DNA of 64,000 bases from Vigna angularis (lineage: Eukaryota; Streptophyta; Magnoliopsida; Fabales; Fabaceae): the NCBI RefSeq assembly GCF_016808095.1, contig NC_068980.1, forward strand, positions 6,358,501 through 6,422,500. Reading direction: 5' to 3'. This document shows positions 25,301-41,956 of this stretch, piece after piece. Positions within the stretch are counted from its first letter, which is position 1; every line of letters begins with the position of its first letter. A program made the position numbers and the translations under genes. The notes under the pieces were generated by a model that worked only from the letters and a program-made list of their open reading frames with translations, was not told where the DNA came from and made no database searches.

Positions 25301-26665
25301 AAAGAATCCACTGATGGCTGCCTGTAAATGCAGCCCGTCCAATCGTACTGAATAACAGAAAAAATAGCAGTTCAGTAACATGGGATAAATAACAAAATCA
25401 CTTCAAAATTTTGTGGGAACCTGAATTAGTTGTGCAGATAAACGAAGACGGAAAGCACTTACCCTTCACCTGCAATGATAACTGAATTGTTTACAGTCAT
25501 TTTGTTAATCAATGAATTGACTCGGTCCTCCTCTTGAATCCCAAGTTGAGATGGCTGAGAACCTGAAGAAAACCAGTGTCCTCCCCCATTCTGGTAAGGC
25601 AAATCTCCCATCCCAAACGTGGGTGGAGGGCATGGCAAAGGTTCATAGTAGCATTCTTCCCAGATTAATAACCTGCCAAATCAAACCATACTTGAGTAAC
25701 TCAACTAGCTTAAACAGAGATACTTAATCAGCAGCAATCAGCAAAAAGTCACACGCTTAATAATTCAAACTCCATTTTGGGTTCTGAGATCATTAGACAA
25801 GCAACAAAGATTCTTTCATGTATTTACTCAATAAACAAAAGAAAAGACTGAGAGGATCAAAACAAGGAAATAGAGATAAAGATAACATATTTTAATTAAG
25901 TTTTTTGCACGACAAAATTGATCAGCTGATAAACCACTCACTTACTGATGAAAATTAAAAATAAAACGAAAAGCTTTCTATCAGTGGAAAAGTAAATAAA
26001 GCCAAACCGAATCAAAAGACAAAGACAAACTCCGAATTAGCAGATTCGTGCGAAGGATCACAGACCAATAATCCATTTGGTAGTGCGCCTGGTAAACCAA
26101 TGGCAGATAAACTTATTTTTAAATGAATATTATATATGTATAAACTAAGATTCTTGAAGACAAAACAGAAGCAATCAAGGCACAAAGTTCCAAAGTAGAA
26201 AAGAGTATATTGCAGGACACGAATACGAATCAAATAAAAGGAAGCAGTGGCCCATAAATAAGACCCCAAAATGTCTATCATATCTTGGAAACAAATCATC
26301 TCCAGAAACAGAATCTAAGATGGACATGAAATTCCGTATGAGTTCCTCATATACGAGGTCCTGATAAAGTACAAGCACCAAAAGCAAACATATAACAGCA
26401 AATAATGAACCAAAATTGATTTGGAAATTCGAACAACCAGAATTTCCATACAAAAATGTTAACTGCATCCAGGTTACATTCCATGAAACAAGAAATAAAC
26501 ACGAAATAACGCACAACACAAGGAAGATGAAACAAGCATAAACTTAAAAAAAGTAAAATAATCTTTTTACTTAGAATTGTGGCAACCGATCTTCCAGAAC
26601 ACAGCGTAAGACCATTGATTCCGACCGCAGAGAGTCCTCAAAGCTTCTTTCAACAAAAACCCCAT
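21844..26665 (-). CDS. LHW: LONESOME HIGHWAY-type bHLH transcription factor, ten exons, 956 aa
   Basis: Exons (minus): 26665-26571, 25672-25463, 25347-25266, 25141-25100, 25017-24958, 24658-22817, 22733-22632, 22547-22407, 22258-22133, 22014-21844. All introns are GT-AG and in phase. The N-terminal 163 residues (MGFLLKEALRTLCG..., FWKIGC, LLIWEECYYE) form the bHLH-MYC_N-like domain typical of LHW. Exon 6 (614 codons) encodes a long Ser/Asn-rich linker ending in the bHLH basic region and helix 1 (RPRPKDRQMIQDRVKELREI, near residues 752-771); exon 7 supplies helix 2. In Arabidopsis LHW pairs with TMO5-class bHLH proteins to drive vascular cell divisions. The basic region is atypical for E-box contact, as known for the family. 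It is longer than Arabidopsis LHW mainly through exon 6; an LHW-like paralogue remains possible. An in-frame ATG exists at 26758, but the conserved MG(V/F)LL start supports 26665. Confidence 0.93.
22302..22368. repeat. (TA)n microsatellite inside LHW intron 8
   Basis: About 67 bp of uninterrupted TA repeats within the short intron 22259-22406, leaving about 40 bp on either side before the splice sites. Confidence 0.97.
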
Positions 26666-27433
26666 ATCAAAGCACGCGACAATTTTCTTGCTTTTTTCTT
26701 TTCTCCGACCTAATGGAGGAACAACAGCATGCACGAACAGAAAAACACAAAAGGGCAATTATCAAAGCCGGAAAGCACGCATTTTCCGGCGAGTTTATAT
26801 TCCGGGTCCTAACTACCACGGCACGATCCTCTCCCGGCCTGTTTCGTCCTCAACCCCCCACTTCTCTTTCTCTGCGGATCCAAGTTCCCAACGACAAGTT
26901 CCCGACATGCCATCCTCCAGCAGAAGAAGTTGTAGATAGACAAGAAAAAATAAGGGAAAGTAAACCAGATAGAGAAAAGAAAGACTCAAAGAAAAGTGTC
27001 TAAATTATGCCACGAGCTTCGAGCTTGTAGAGAACCAGCATCTTCTCCATTAGACAGATTGCGTGTGTGTGTGTGTGTGTGGTATCGCTCGGAGGAAAAG
27101 AAGAGACTGAAAGATGAGTTAAGGTGAAGAAGTGTTGAAGATGAAGAGGTTAAGCGTGTGGAACTGTGATATCATTCTCTCTGGTGGGTTTCCATTTGCG
27201 AGGAAGAATAAATGGAAGTGGTGGAAGTGTGTGTGGTTTCAGAAAGAGGAAAAGTTTTGGGCTTTATTACGGGAAGAGCCACTGGGCAGGAGAGAGTGAG
27301 AGGTGAGAACTGCGAAGGGAGGAGGCAGAGGTTGCTTTGCTTTTGTCGGGTTCTGAAACAGTGTCGGGAGTCAGATGCAGATAGAGTCTATAGAGAGAGA
27401 AGTATGTTTTGTGCTGTGTTGTTTTGTTTGGTG

Positions 27434-27505
<72 letters not shown>

Positions 27506-27600
27506 ACTGTGGCAGTGGGGTTGGGACTTGAGAAGAGAGTAGTGGCCATAATCCATGGACTAGTGCGGGTTGACATCATGCTCGCATCAATAACGTTGGA
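26666..27600 (-). promoter_or_regulatory. LHW upstream region with GT and GA repeats
   Basis: Less AT-rich than its surroundings, as expected of a 5' UTR and proximal promoter. It contains a (GT)n tract at 27062-27081 and a (GA)n tract at 27438-27501 (CT on the gene strand). The transcription start cannot be placed. The Arg-Glu-rich and Leu-Ser-rich open frames here are products of the GA repeat. Confidence 0.5.
27438..27501. repeat. (GA)n microsatellite upstream of LHW
   Basis: About 64 bp of perfect GA repeats, roughly 780-840 bp upstream of the LHW start codon. CT-rich tracts of this kind are common in plant promoters and 5' UTRs. Confidence 0.97.
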
Positions 27601-29482
27601 GTGAAATTACATTACAATACAACAACTTGGTACTACTTTGCTTTGGTTTGGTTTTTGTAGTGTTACACTGTTTCTGGAGAGCTAGAATACTCATTAGACA
27701 TGATTGACGACTGAGGTGGGAAAATCATTATGTGAAAAAAAAAACTTCTCTCGAGCTGCCGTAACCTCAGAAACAAATGTTGGGTTAATCTAAAACCTCA
27801 ATCATGCATTTTATTGCTATGCTGGCAATTGAGACTTGAATTCATCTTAGATTACAATATTAGAATCTATGCATTTTAATGATTACAATCAAGAAGGTTA
27901 ATTGCTACTACTTATAAGTTCCTATAACATCACCATGTAATTTTCTTATAGTAAATTTTCCGGATCTGCATGCCTCTTTTACTAAAGTCATAATCAATAT
28001 GTGTTAATTATTGTACCATCTTGTTCTATTGGTTAACTAACCTAGCAAGAGTAACTGGACGGTGAAAATGCAATCGCAACGAAAAAAAGAGATTAAAAAT
28101 AGTGAAAAAGGTAGATAATAAGCCTGGTTGAGAGTGATGTGTTTGCATAGTGATTTGAAAGAAAAAACAATTAAGTCGACATCCCTTGGATGCTCACATT
28201 ATAACTGGAAAGGAAAGAAGGAAAGTTGTCTAATTACAAATATGTCTTTTGGGTCAACTTCAAAGTTAAGTTGGGTTGATGGATGAAGACCATCATCATC
28301 TTGAAGCGTAGCAATCAAGGACCACTCCGACGACAGAAAATAAAATGGCTCTCGCACAAATACAAAATCGATACATAATCCATCTTTAGCTTTTCATTTT
28401 AAATATAATTTTTAAACTCTTTATAGTATAAAGTAAACTAATCTAAAACACATAATTAGTGGGTAAATGTAGTAGATGATGTTTCAACATTCTTCTACCA
28501 AACTTGTATTGGAGACCTGAATCTAGAGAGGAACCAAACTCGACAAGCTGCATGCACTTGCCACCTTCACTAAAAAATGCTCCCTGCTATAATTCAAAAG
28601 AAGATACTTTGTATGTAAAGATAAACGAATTCAAGCACGAGTATATTGGTGATTACCAGTTTTTTGTATTATCGTTTTATAATAGTCAAATGCTAAAAAT
28701 ATTTACAAATTACTCCTAAGCATTGATTAACTAGCCGTTAATTATACACATGAACTTTATACCATTCTTAAAAAGCAAAGGGGTTTGAACGTCTTAAAGT
28801 TTGTTTTTAGTACCTTAAAATGTACGTCACTTTCAGTTTTCAACCCAGGTCCCCATAACTTCTCTTCTTTTTTTATAGAATAAATTATTTTCTTTCTTCT
28901 CTTTCAAGCTTTATCTCTTTGAATATCTCTAGAATTTCAACATTAGATTTTGAAAGAATTTAATTCCAAAACTTACCCTAATATTTTACATCAGAATGTT
29001 TTGATGCCTACATATATCGTTATCCTAGCAGTAGCACTTGACAACATATATCATGGTCTTTCGGTGGTAAAACAATTAGGGTAATACTAGATTTCACGTA
29101 CTTATACATATTTTTTTTAATGAAAAAGTAAAAAAAATGTGTTAAATAAATATGGGAATGTGTGAAAGTAATTTTTTCAAAACCATTATAATTCTGTGTT
29201 TCGAAATCACAAGTGTTTTGGTATCTCATTTTTTTAAAGATTATCTATGCGTATATTTTAATCCTGACGGAAATAACAATTCTTCGTACTTCGTAAATTT
29301 CTTTTGTGTTTTTATATACTATAGATGGGTAACTGTGCTCTTCCTTCTTTTCAAAGAAAAACATTGTTAAATTGTGTGCACTGTTCTGCCTGTAATCAAG
29401 TACGTGCATGATGCACCTATATGAATGAACCTAACCTGAGACCGACTGAAGAATCAAAGCATAGAATAACATTACAAACAAA

Positions 29483-29485
<3 letters not shown>

Positions 29486-29542
<57 letters not shown>
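29486..29542. repeat. (TA)n microsatellite
   Basis: About 56 bp of TA repeats preceded by a short poly-A. Confidence 0.97.
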
Positions 29543-29545
<3 letters not shown>

Positions 29546-30454
29546 TCATATCTTCACACGCAACTTTTTTTTGTTAGTTTAAGTTAAATATGTCTTTGAA
29601 TGGTTAAACTTTGATACAAAATTAAAATCAATTTCTTAAATTTTGATAAGATTTTATTATTAAAGTTAAATATGTTTTATTTGTAAAAGTTGAAATTAGT
29701 TTATTTTTAAAATTTTAACTTAATTAATTTAGTTTTTAAACTTTAGAGATGGTAGATTTAGTTAATCAAATTTTGTTTCGTTTATTTAGTTTTTTAAACA
29801 ATAATATTTGAATCGTTTATATTATTTGACATATTTTTTGAATGTCAATTAAAAAAACACGAAATCTCAAATAAAATTAACAAAATTTGATTAAAATAAC
29901 TAAATTTATATTATTTTAAAGATAAAAGATTAAATTATTCTAAAATTTCAAATAAAAATTAATTTTAAATTTTATTTAAAGTTAAGAAAACAAACACAAT
30001 ATTTAATCCAATTTTAAAAATGAATATAATCCTTATAATAACTTAATTGTATGATATTTTTTTTACGTGTTAAAGATATTTCTTTTAAATATTTAAGTTG
30101 TTTATATTATTTTACAAGTTTTAATTTAAATATTAATCTAAAACATTGTTTAATAGTTAAATATATCAATATTAATAAATTAAAAAAATTATATATATAT
30201 ATATATATATTTAAAAAAATTGAAAACTAAAATGTATTGAAAAATAAAAACAAATTTGAATTGCTTATTTAACCTTTTAATATATTATGTTAATGGTTTA
30301 TGATGCCTTCATGGAATCGATAGATAAAGAGGAAACACGTTTCTTTAATATGAAAATCGTGATTATAATAAAAATAAGAAAAAAATTTATTTAACAATTT
30401 CTTTTGAGAAATATTTTTACAATAATCAATATATTAGTTTGTGATTAGTCCGTG

Positions 30455-30455
<1 letters not shown>

Positions 30456-30516
<61 letters not shown>
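30456..30516. repeat. (TA)n microsatellite
   Basis: About 60 bp of perfect AT/TA repeats. Confidence 0.97.
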
Positions 30517-30519
<3 letters not shown>

Positions 30520-32284
30520 TAATAAAATAGTGGTATATAATTTATTATTAAAAAATTGTTAAAAAAGGTTATTAACTTATAAAAATAAGAAAGAAGTTTA
30601 TTCAACTGGTTTTAATTGTATTATAACGATAGGTCAGTGTTTTATTCTTTTCCTCTCCTCTCCTAGTGCATTTTTTCTTATTATAGGTAACTGTCCCTAG
30701 TGCAATTTTTTATTAGGTTCTGTGAGACGGGTTGGCTGACACCCCAGTTATTGTCCCAAACTTTTTTATTATATTAATGCATAAAGTATCTTTTGCTAAT
30801 TCAGACGCTTAATTAACTTTCTTGAGCGGTTGAGTACATTGATTTTTTTAATATCTTATGATCATTCGAAATTATCACTAATTATGAATCTTAAACAATT
30901 AATAGCATTGAATGTCGAAGCTTAGGGTATGTGGTCACGTATGAGAGGTTCTCATGATGGATTGAAGAAATTGATTAAGCCGTCTGGTTAATAAAAAAAT
31001 GGGGCATTTGTAGACCAAGCAACCAAGTGGCATTGAAAATGGCATTGTAGATGATTGGTTCGTCACTGTTTTCTCTTTGTGACAATTAAACAAACAGGTG
31101 AAAGGCATAAAAAGATGGAGCACTAGTTGGAGACACGAGTTCGCGTGTCTTTACGTCGTTACTTTGCTACTTTTATTATTTCACCTAACTGTGGGTTAAA
31201 GTAATTTTGTGGGGAACGAGAAAAAAAAAATTAGATTCCTACTCGCAAAGATTCTAATATTGTATATTTACAAATATAATTTAATGTAATTTTAATACTT
31301 TAAAAATATATTAATTCTATTTTTTATTCATGAAATGAATTATTGTTCTCCTCGTTTATAGTCACTTAATATCTTCTAAATAAAGAGCCCCATGATTTAA
31401 GAGATAAAATTTAATTAATGAGCTCTTAAATCTAATATTATCTATACCTATATATAGAAGTACACAGATTCAATTAGAAAAAAAAATCTCTCAAATTTTA
31501 TGTGTTGAATGAGCAACTTTAATTTTCAAAACAAAAATTAAAAATTTAAACTAAGAAAAAAAAAAGACTGAATCAATCCTCATATATAAAAATATATTTT
31601 TTTGCGTTCATATTTACTTTGTTTTTTTTGTGTTTTCATATTTACTTTTAAAGTTTAAAGTTTAAGATTTAAGTATAAATTATAATTTACTGCATATTTT
31701 GAATTCATTCAAATTAAAAGTTATATTTTTATAAACAATTCACTTTAAATGTATTTAAAGTTCCACAAAAACATTTGATGTCAATAATGTAGTAAAATAT
31801 TTCATGTACATTCTTCGAATCATCCTATTCGTTTACTCACATCATTAATATATTAAAAAAAACGTTGAGAATGTGATATCTTAAGTATAATACTTTTACA
31901 ACATCAAATCACAAATGTGACTTCTACATCATTCACTAAAATAATATATTAAAAAATAATTCTCTATTATTTATTATTAATATAATTACTCACAATGTAT
32001 TATTAATTTTAGTTCCTACTATTATAAGAGATTGATGTAAAAAAGTTAAGAATGATATTAACTATTTTGATATTGAAAGTGACTGCAAACATATAAATAA
32101 ATTATACAAAATCTTTAAATAGCAATTAATTTTAAAGATCATAAATAATTGGTCAATATAATTTAGATATTATTTATAAACTAAAATTTATTGATCTATA
32201 AAATATTAATAATTAATTTATATAGTAATTTCTTTAGTAGTCAAAACCTTAATAATTAATGATAATGACTAATTTAGAATCTAA

Positions 32285-32470
32285 CTAATAATTAATTATA
32301 TATTTTATTGATAATAGTGATTATTTTAAAGATTAATAATTTTTAATTTATAAATTAGTATCTAAGTTAGTCATTAATTATAATATTTATTGATCATAGT
32401 GATTATTTTAAACATCAAAATATTTTAATTTATAAATTAGTATCTAAGTTAGTTATTAGTTATAAATTAT
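32285..32470. repeat. Diverged tandem duplication, ~81-bp unit
   Basis: AATTTATAAATTAGTATCTA occurs near 32345 and 32427, and GTGATTATTTTAAA near 32316 and 32398, giving an offset of about 81-82 bp. Confidence 0.75.
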
Positions 32471-32671
32471 TTTTTATCTCTAAAAGTGGTTGTTATTTAA
32501 ATTTTTTTATTATAAATGATACTTAATTTTTTTTCTTTACCTAAATTTTAGGCTTTTATGTTACATTTGTATTAAATCTCATAATTTTGGAACTCATTAA
32601 GTATAAAACTCTAACATCATATCATTTTAATATGTACATTATCACTTTTATTTTAATAACAAACAGGAGGT

Positions 32672-32741
32672 CAATCAAACTTTATTAATGTAAGTATTGA
32701 GGAGTGCAATCAAACTTTATTAATGTAAGTATTGATGAGTG
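32672..32741. repeat. Tandem duplication, 35-bp unit
   Basis: Two adjacent copies beginning CAATCAAACTTTATTAATG at 32672 and 32707, nearly identical. Confidence 0.9.
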
Positions 32742-35603
32742 CATATTTATGCTCATAATTATGTTTTAAAATTCAAAATTTTGATGAGATTTTTGTGCGT
32801 GATTTAAAGTTAAAATATGATTTTTAATTGTATAAATTATGTTGATATTTTAATGTTTATTTGTGGAGCATAAATTTTATTCACCAGTCATCTCATTTTT
32901 ATTTTATCGTGTATTTTACTCCATTCATTGAGGGTTAAACTTCTATGGCTATTAAACCGTAATTTTATTATGGATTTTGAGGTTAAGTTAGATTAATGCA
33001 TTTGTTTCTTTTTATTACTGATTTGAGTTATCTCCTTTTTATGTCTTTCATCTCTTAATCACGTTAGAAAAAATGATTTTTGCATCGTGTTTGAATCTAA
33101 ATGCATATTGATCATATGAGCTTAAGGGTTTTTAGGTTTGATTGAAAATATACTTTGATTGAATTTAGGAACTTTCATATAATTAAACGAGTTTTTGCTA
33201 CTAATTGAGAATTACTTTGATTAATTAAATTTTAATTTGATTAGGAGATTTAAGAATAGACATGATTAAACACAACAAAATTTGATTGAGAATATACTTT
33301 GATTGAATTTATTGTAAATAATCTAGAAAGAAATTTTGGAAAAGCTAACCTATTATATTATAATGTCATTATTCTTCAATTAAACTCACGACATTCTTCA
33401 ACATCAAATTCATTACAAATTCATTAGGATAAATTTTCATTCTTATTTTTAATCATTGCATAACATTCACTAACCTTTTCAGAGTTTTATAAGAATCAAA
33501 TGTTGAAAAATAATTTTGTGTTTGTTGAGAAACTGACTCAGCGTTACTTTAACTTTGTCTACTTTCTTGACTACTAACTTGAAAATAATGAAGTTATCTT
33601 GTAAAGTAGTATTAATTTGATAGTTTTAACAATAATGTATCACTGATCTTTGTGGTATATTACTGATTTGATGATTAAAAAGTCTTCTATATGTAAAAAC
33701 GAAACTTCATTCCTTTGCATGTATTATTTGTATACATTGTTTTATAACCTAATCATTTGTTTAAGTTTTTATTATTTAACCTAATATTTTTATTAACATC
33801 AAAATTCATTCTAAAGATTTTAAATTATTGAAAATTTTCTTTATTTTATCTCATGTTTAATATAAATATTTAATTTTTTTAACTGTTACTTCATTTAAAT
33901 GTTGTATACAAGAAAAATTATCTTAAATATTTATGTTTAATAAACATTTTGAAATATAAAATTTTAGAATATTAGGTTATCCAATAATAAATATAAGTCT
34001 AACGTTGATTAAAAAAAATTAAAATATTATATATCGATTAAGACTCAATGTTCTAACCAAGTTTTGTAGTATTATTAGGATTAATCATCTTGTTTTTGAA
34101 ATATTGTCTCTTTTTAAATGTGAAATCTTATCACGGTTTTGTCGGTAAAAATGCATTAAAAAATAAAATGAAAAAGAAACATTTAAATTTCATTAACCTT
34201 AATTCCTAAGTACGTGAGACTATTTGGTGTACCAAAATAAAAGACATAATTTTTAAGATTTTGGATTATAAATAGTGTCAATCTTTTTATGCATAGATTT
34301 AACTCATATCTTATTAGTATTATGATAAACTTCATTTGAAAGATCTAGTAGATAAATCCTAAAAATAATAATTTCATTTGTAGAAAAAAAAAGTTATTTC
34401 TCATGATAGCATGATTATTATGAACTTCAATGGATTTGCTTGTTTTCAAATTGTTGTCTGACAAAATTACTGATGAGAACAATAAAACAAAAGTAGAGTA
34501 TTATAAAGAGAGAGATATGTGAAAGGAAAGTTTGAGAATCTACAATGGCCTTTTGTCTCCATTTACATTGAGATTTGGGGTGGGAAGCAGACCTATTAAG
34601 TACCTGTAGCAGTAACACACTAAAGCTTAGGCAATTGAACACCTTTCAAATTGTTTTGCTTTCTGAATTTTTAGTGGAATTGTGTAGAATACAATGACCT
34701 TTCATGTTCGGATAGGGTTTACAGCTCATTATTAAACAAACTACTCAATTCTAAAACTCCAACAACTTATGTAGCTCTGCTCCTTGTTTGCTGTCATCGT
34801 GCACTGAAAAGGATAGCACAAGCTCTTTCTTCCATAGTTTTGGACAAACCTAAATTCCACCTCTAATCCTTTTATTTTTAGGCTCACCAAAAGTTATACT
34901 TTTTTTTATGTAAATTAAAACCAAAATTTACACATTTTATAACTAAAGCTAGTAATTTCAAATTTTAGAGAATATATAAAAAACGAGAAATTCAGTATGA
35001 AGTACCCAAAAACAATTTTAAAATAATTGTTTTAGGTTCAAATGTTGATTATTAAAAAGAGGGTTATGTTTTATTTTAAGATTTGTGAAGAAATAAGGCG
35101 AACTCCAAAATTCTCCATTGTATCCCTAGCATATTTTCTATACTTATAATGATGATGTACAATACCTAAGATGGACCCAAAATCATCAAGAATCTAAGCG
35201 TGATGACCAAAGAAACCTAAAAAGGGTGGACGAAAAAATTTCCAAATTAAAGGATAACTAGAAGTCAAAACTTCTTCATATCCTACGTACACAATAATAG
35301 GAGGAAAACCAAAGGGAAATAAGAACAAGGAAGAAATAGAGACACGGAGATCTTTCATTTGGATTTTGCAAGGATTGTAATTTGCAAATTGGTGATGAAT
35401 GGTACCAAAAATGGGGATTTTGCAAAGATTGTAATTTGCAAATTGCAAATAGAAAATAGAAAAAAAAAAGGATTTTAAATTATTTACAAGAGAGTGATGA
35501 TTGAACCAGAAGGCACAATAAATTGTCCAAGAGAAAGGGATAAGCCCATAATGGGACAAATAAGCTTGACATTCTTGACTCTCACTTAATGCAATGCTCA
35601 AAT

Positions 35604-39138
<3,535 letters not shown>

Positions 39139-40000
39139 GTTAAGGCCTTGTATTCCCTAACACTGTGTTCGCTTGCGCTGATTTACTGTATACGAGAATT
39201 ACCGAAGATAGATTTGTGTGAGAAACGTTTTTCGCTTGGGCTGATTTGTGAAGAATGAAAAGCAGGGATTTGCGAGATTTGATTATTTTTAGCATCTCAC
39301 AATTTTGCAAAGATTTGCGATGATTTATACCGAAAAGTCCTGTATACTCCCCTTGTGCTATTTCTAATAATTCCATGACCATTTTAAAAGCATGCATAGA
39401 TAATTTTGGTGAGTGTTAACTGACGTTTGGACGAGGAAGAAGGCGGTTGATGATGAGGAGGCAACCGGATGAAGAAGACGAAAGTTTGATGCAGAAGAGA
39501 TCTTCATGTATTTGGTTCCACTGTTACGCGTATCTGGTTCCAGCTTTTGGAAGAATTTGCGAAGGAGGTGTATTCGGTTACATGCTTTGCGTATCCGGTT
39601 CCAGGCAAGGTTGTTATAATTTTGCGCCTCAGGTCTGCGTGCTTCGTATCCAGTTCTGCGAAGGGCACCTCTTTGTTCCGGTTCTAGTCACCGATTCCCC
39701 ATACTTGGAATACTTGTTCAGTCGCCAGAAGTGGGTTAGCAGAAGCGTGTTTACGGCCGTCGACGCAGACATAGACATAGGTGGAGGAAGGGTGTGAATG
39801 CCCTTTGAACATTGTTGGAGGGAGGAGATCCGACCGTAGACAAGAGGAAGAGGAAGCGGATGAAGTCGAACCGCGAATCGTTGAGGAGATCGCGAAACTC
39901 TCCGTCGAGATCTGCAGATTCTGGACATTCTCTTCAATCTTTGGCAGAGGCGTCGCCTGTTCCTCCATGAAACCGAAACACTGTTTGGTGCATAATAAAC
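39139..40000. other. GC-richer island with short open frames, origin unknown
   Basis: The stretch about 39430-39970 is distinctly richer in GC than its flanks and has overlapping ORFs on both strands (39447-39797 plus, 39629-39937 minus). Neither has a domain I recognise. GTTCGCTTG motifs occur at about 39167 and 39231. It may be transposon cargo, but no terminal repeats could be paired. Confidence 0.4.
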
Positions 40001-40001
<1 letters not shown>

Positions 40002-40043
<42 letters not shown>

Positions 40044-40080
40044 TCTAATAATAATAATAATAATTATTATTATTATAATT

Positions 40081-40112
<32 letters not shown>

Positions 40113-40151
40113 TATTATAATGATAATAATTATTATAATGATAATAATAAT

Positions 40152-40182
<31 letters not shown>

Positions 40183-40192
40183 TTAATAAAAT
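40002..40192. repeat. (TAA)n / (TTA)n imperfect microsatellite
   Basis: About 190 bp of trinucleotide AT repeat, switching strand sense several times (ATAATA to TTATTA), which would let it fold on itself. The Ile-rich ORFs are artefacts. Confidence 0.95.
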
Positions 40193-41640
40193 AATACAAT
40201 TTTTTTTTATCTTAAAAATTAATTTTTCTATTATAATAATTTTTACAATTATATATTATATTAACAATTATCAAATAATTGATAATAAATTATATTACAA
40301 AAAATATTAAATTTAAAAATAATTTCATTTTACTAAATTATAATTTTTTTACATTTTTAAAATAAATTTTAATAATTAATATTAATGTTTTACTCTTTAT
40401 AAACTTTTTTAGAATTAAATATAACTTTAACAATTATCATTTTATATCACATTAATTCTAAGGATATTTTGGTAATCTTTAATTTTAACAATTAAAGAAA
40501 TTTTTTTTATCTGTCACATCAATGTAATCCTACACTAATTCTCACAAACTTTATTTCTAAATCCACTCTCAATTATTCACAAATCCACTAAAAAAACAAC
40601 AAAAAATCCACTCAAATTCATTCAAATCATCTCCCTCAAATCCTCTTCCCCGAATCATCACAAAAACATAAGTCTTTGTTCGCAATGAATGTTCAAATAA
40701 ATCTATTTAAAAATAAATCAATTTCAATTTTTTTTAAGTTTTTCTAACAACAAGTTAATTTATAGTTATATGTATCAAAAGGATACTAAATAGTTAACGA
40801 TTATTTTATCACAAGATACTCAGCTTTATAATGAAACCAAGTGCTTAACCTTATAAGTGGGGGGCATTTAAATATTTTTTAACAATTAATTATATTTTAT
40901 TTTTAATACAAAGACACTTTGATCATTTTATAAATATTATAAATAAAACATCACTTTTTCACAAGTAAGGAAAGATGAGAGAACACACAATTGATGTGTT
41001 AATGTAAATATATGTAATTAGTTTAATAACACAGCTCAGTGTTTTTCTTGCACTTAAAAATGTTGAGTAGATATCTTAACAGTTTATTATTGTGTCTGAG
41101 AAAGCATATATATGTCTATGTATTAAAGTTAAAATGGTAAAACTAACTTTTTTCTTTTCTACTGTGTTATTTCTTTTGACTTTCATTTTAAATACTTGGT
41201 GTATATAACTGTATGTTGATCATTCCAAGTAACACATTACCTATAAGTCAACGAGACACTATATATTACCATCAATATATGAATAAACTCATGACATATT
41301 CCATGGCCATGTACTTTGCAGACACTATTTATCATAGAAATCATAGAAGCGTTGGAATCAATTGCATTTTCATGAATCTAGTCAATCAATTTCAATTACG
41401 TAAATTAAGGAATTTATATTTTTATTGTTGTAATTAACGACAAAATCATGGACACAGGAATTCATAAGACGTGTAGATTCATTAATTTTAAAGATTTATT
41501 TGTAAAGTCTCTCATAATATACCATAAACATCTCAAAATTTTCCAAAAATATCAGAATTAACAAGCAACTTTAAAAAGAGTAAATATGTCTATGATAATA
41601 GAATAATAAAAAAAGAAAGAAGAGAATCAAAGAGACGTTA
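40193..41640. other. Intergenic, AT-rich, no gene seen
   Basis: No recognisable gene. The segment about 40540-40690 has a run of TCCACTCAAATTCATTCAAATC-like words that resembles a degraded transposon end, unpaired. Confidence 0.4.
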
Positions 41641-41649
41641 GAATGACAG

Positions 41650-41885
41650 ATAACGAGACACGCTTACCTGGAACCCTTCGTCATCATTAAGGAGAGAGTT
41701 TACCGGGGAGACACAATACCAATGAGATATGAGCCCAACCATATAAGGGATTAACACTAGTCTCTATTCAAAACCTTAAGGGATTGTGTTAATGAGTCTT
41801 TCACCTTTATATAGTGCTCTACTTTCTCATTTTTTTTTTTCAATGTAGGACTTAGACTCACACTTGGAATTCCAACGCACGAGTT
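41650..41885 (-). repeat. Possible solo LTR or LTR fragment
   Basis: On the minus strand it opens with GTTGGAATTCCAAGTGTGAG and a TCTAAGTCCTACATTG block, then a TATA-like CACTATATAAAGG about 60 bp in. This layout is typical of short plant LTRs. No primer site or second LTR was found nearby. Confidence 0.35.
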
Positions 41886-41956
41886 CATTTTGTTTTGTAG
41901 TAGAGCATTTTTCTTTTTAGTAATGGTTAGCAATAATGTGCACTAAAGATAAAATG

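Noticed and set aside
27212..27604. 130-codon open frame with an Arg-Glu run and its minus-strand Leu-Ser counterpart
   Set aside because: Created by the (GA)n repeat upstream of LHW; no conserved flanking sequence.
39684..40199. Ile-rich open frames on both strands
   Set aside because: Translation of the TAA/TTA trinucleotide tract.
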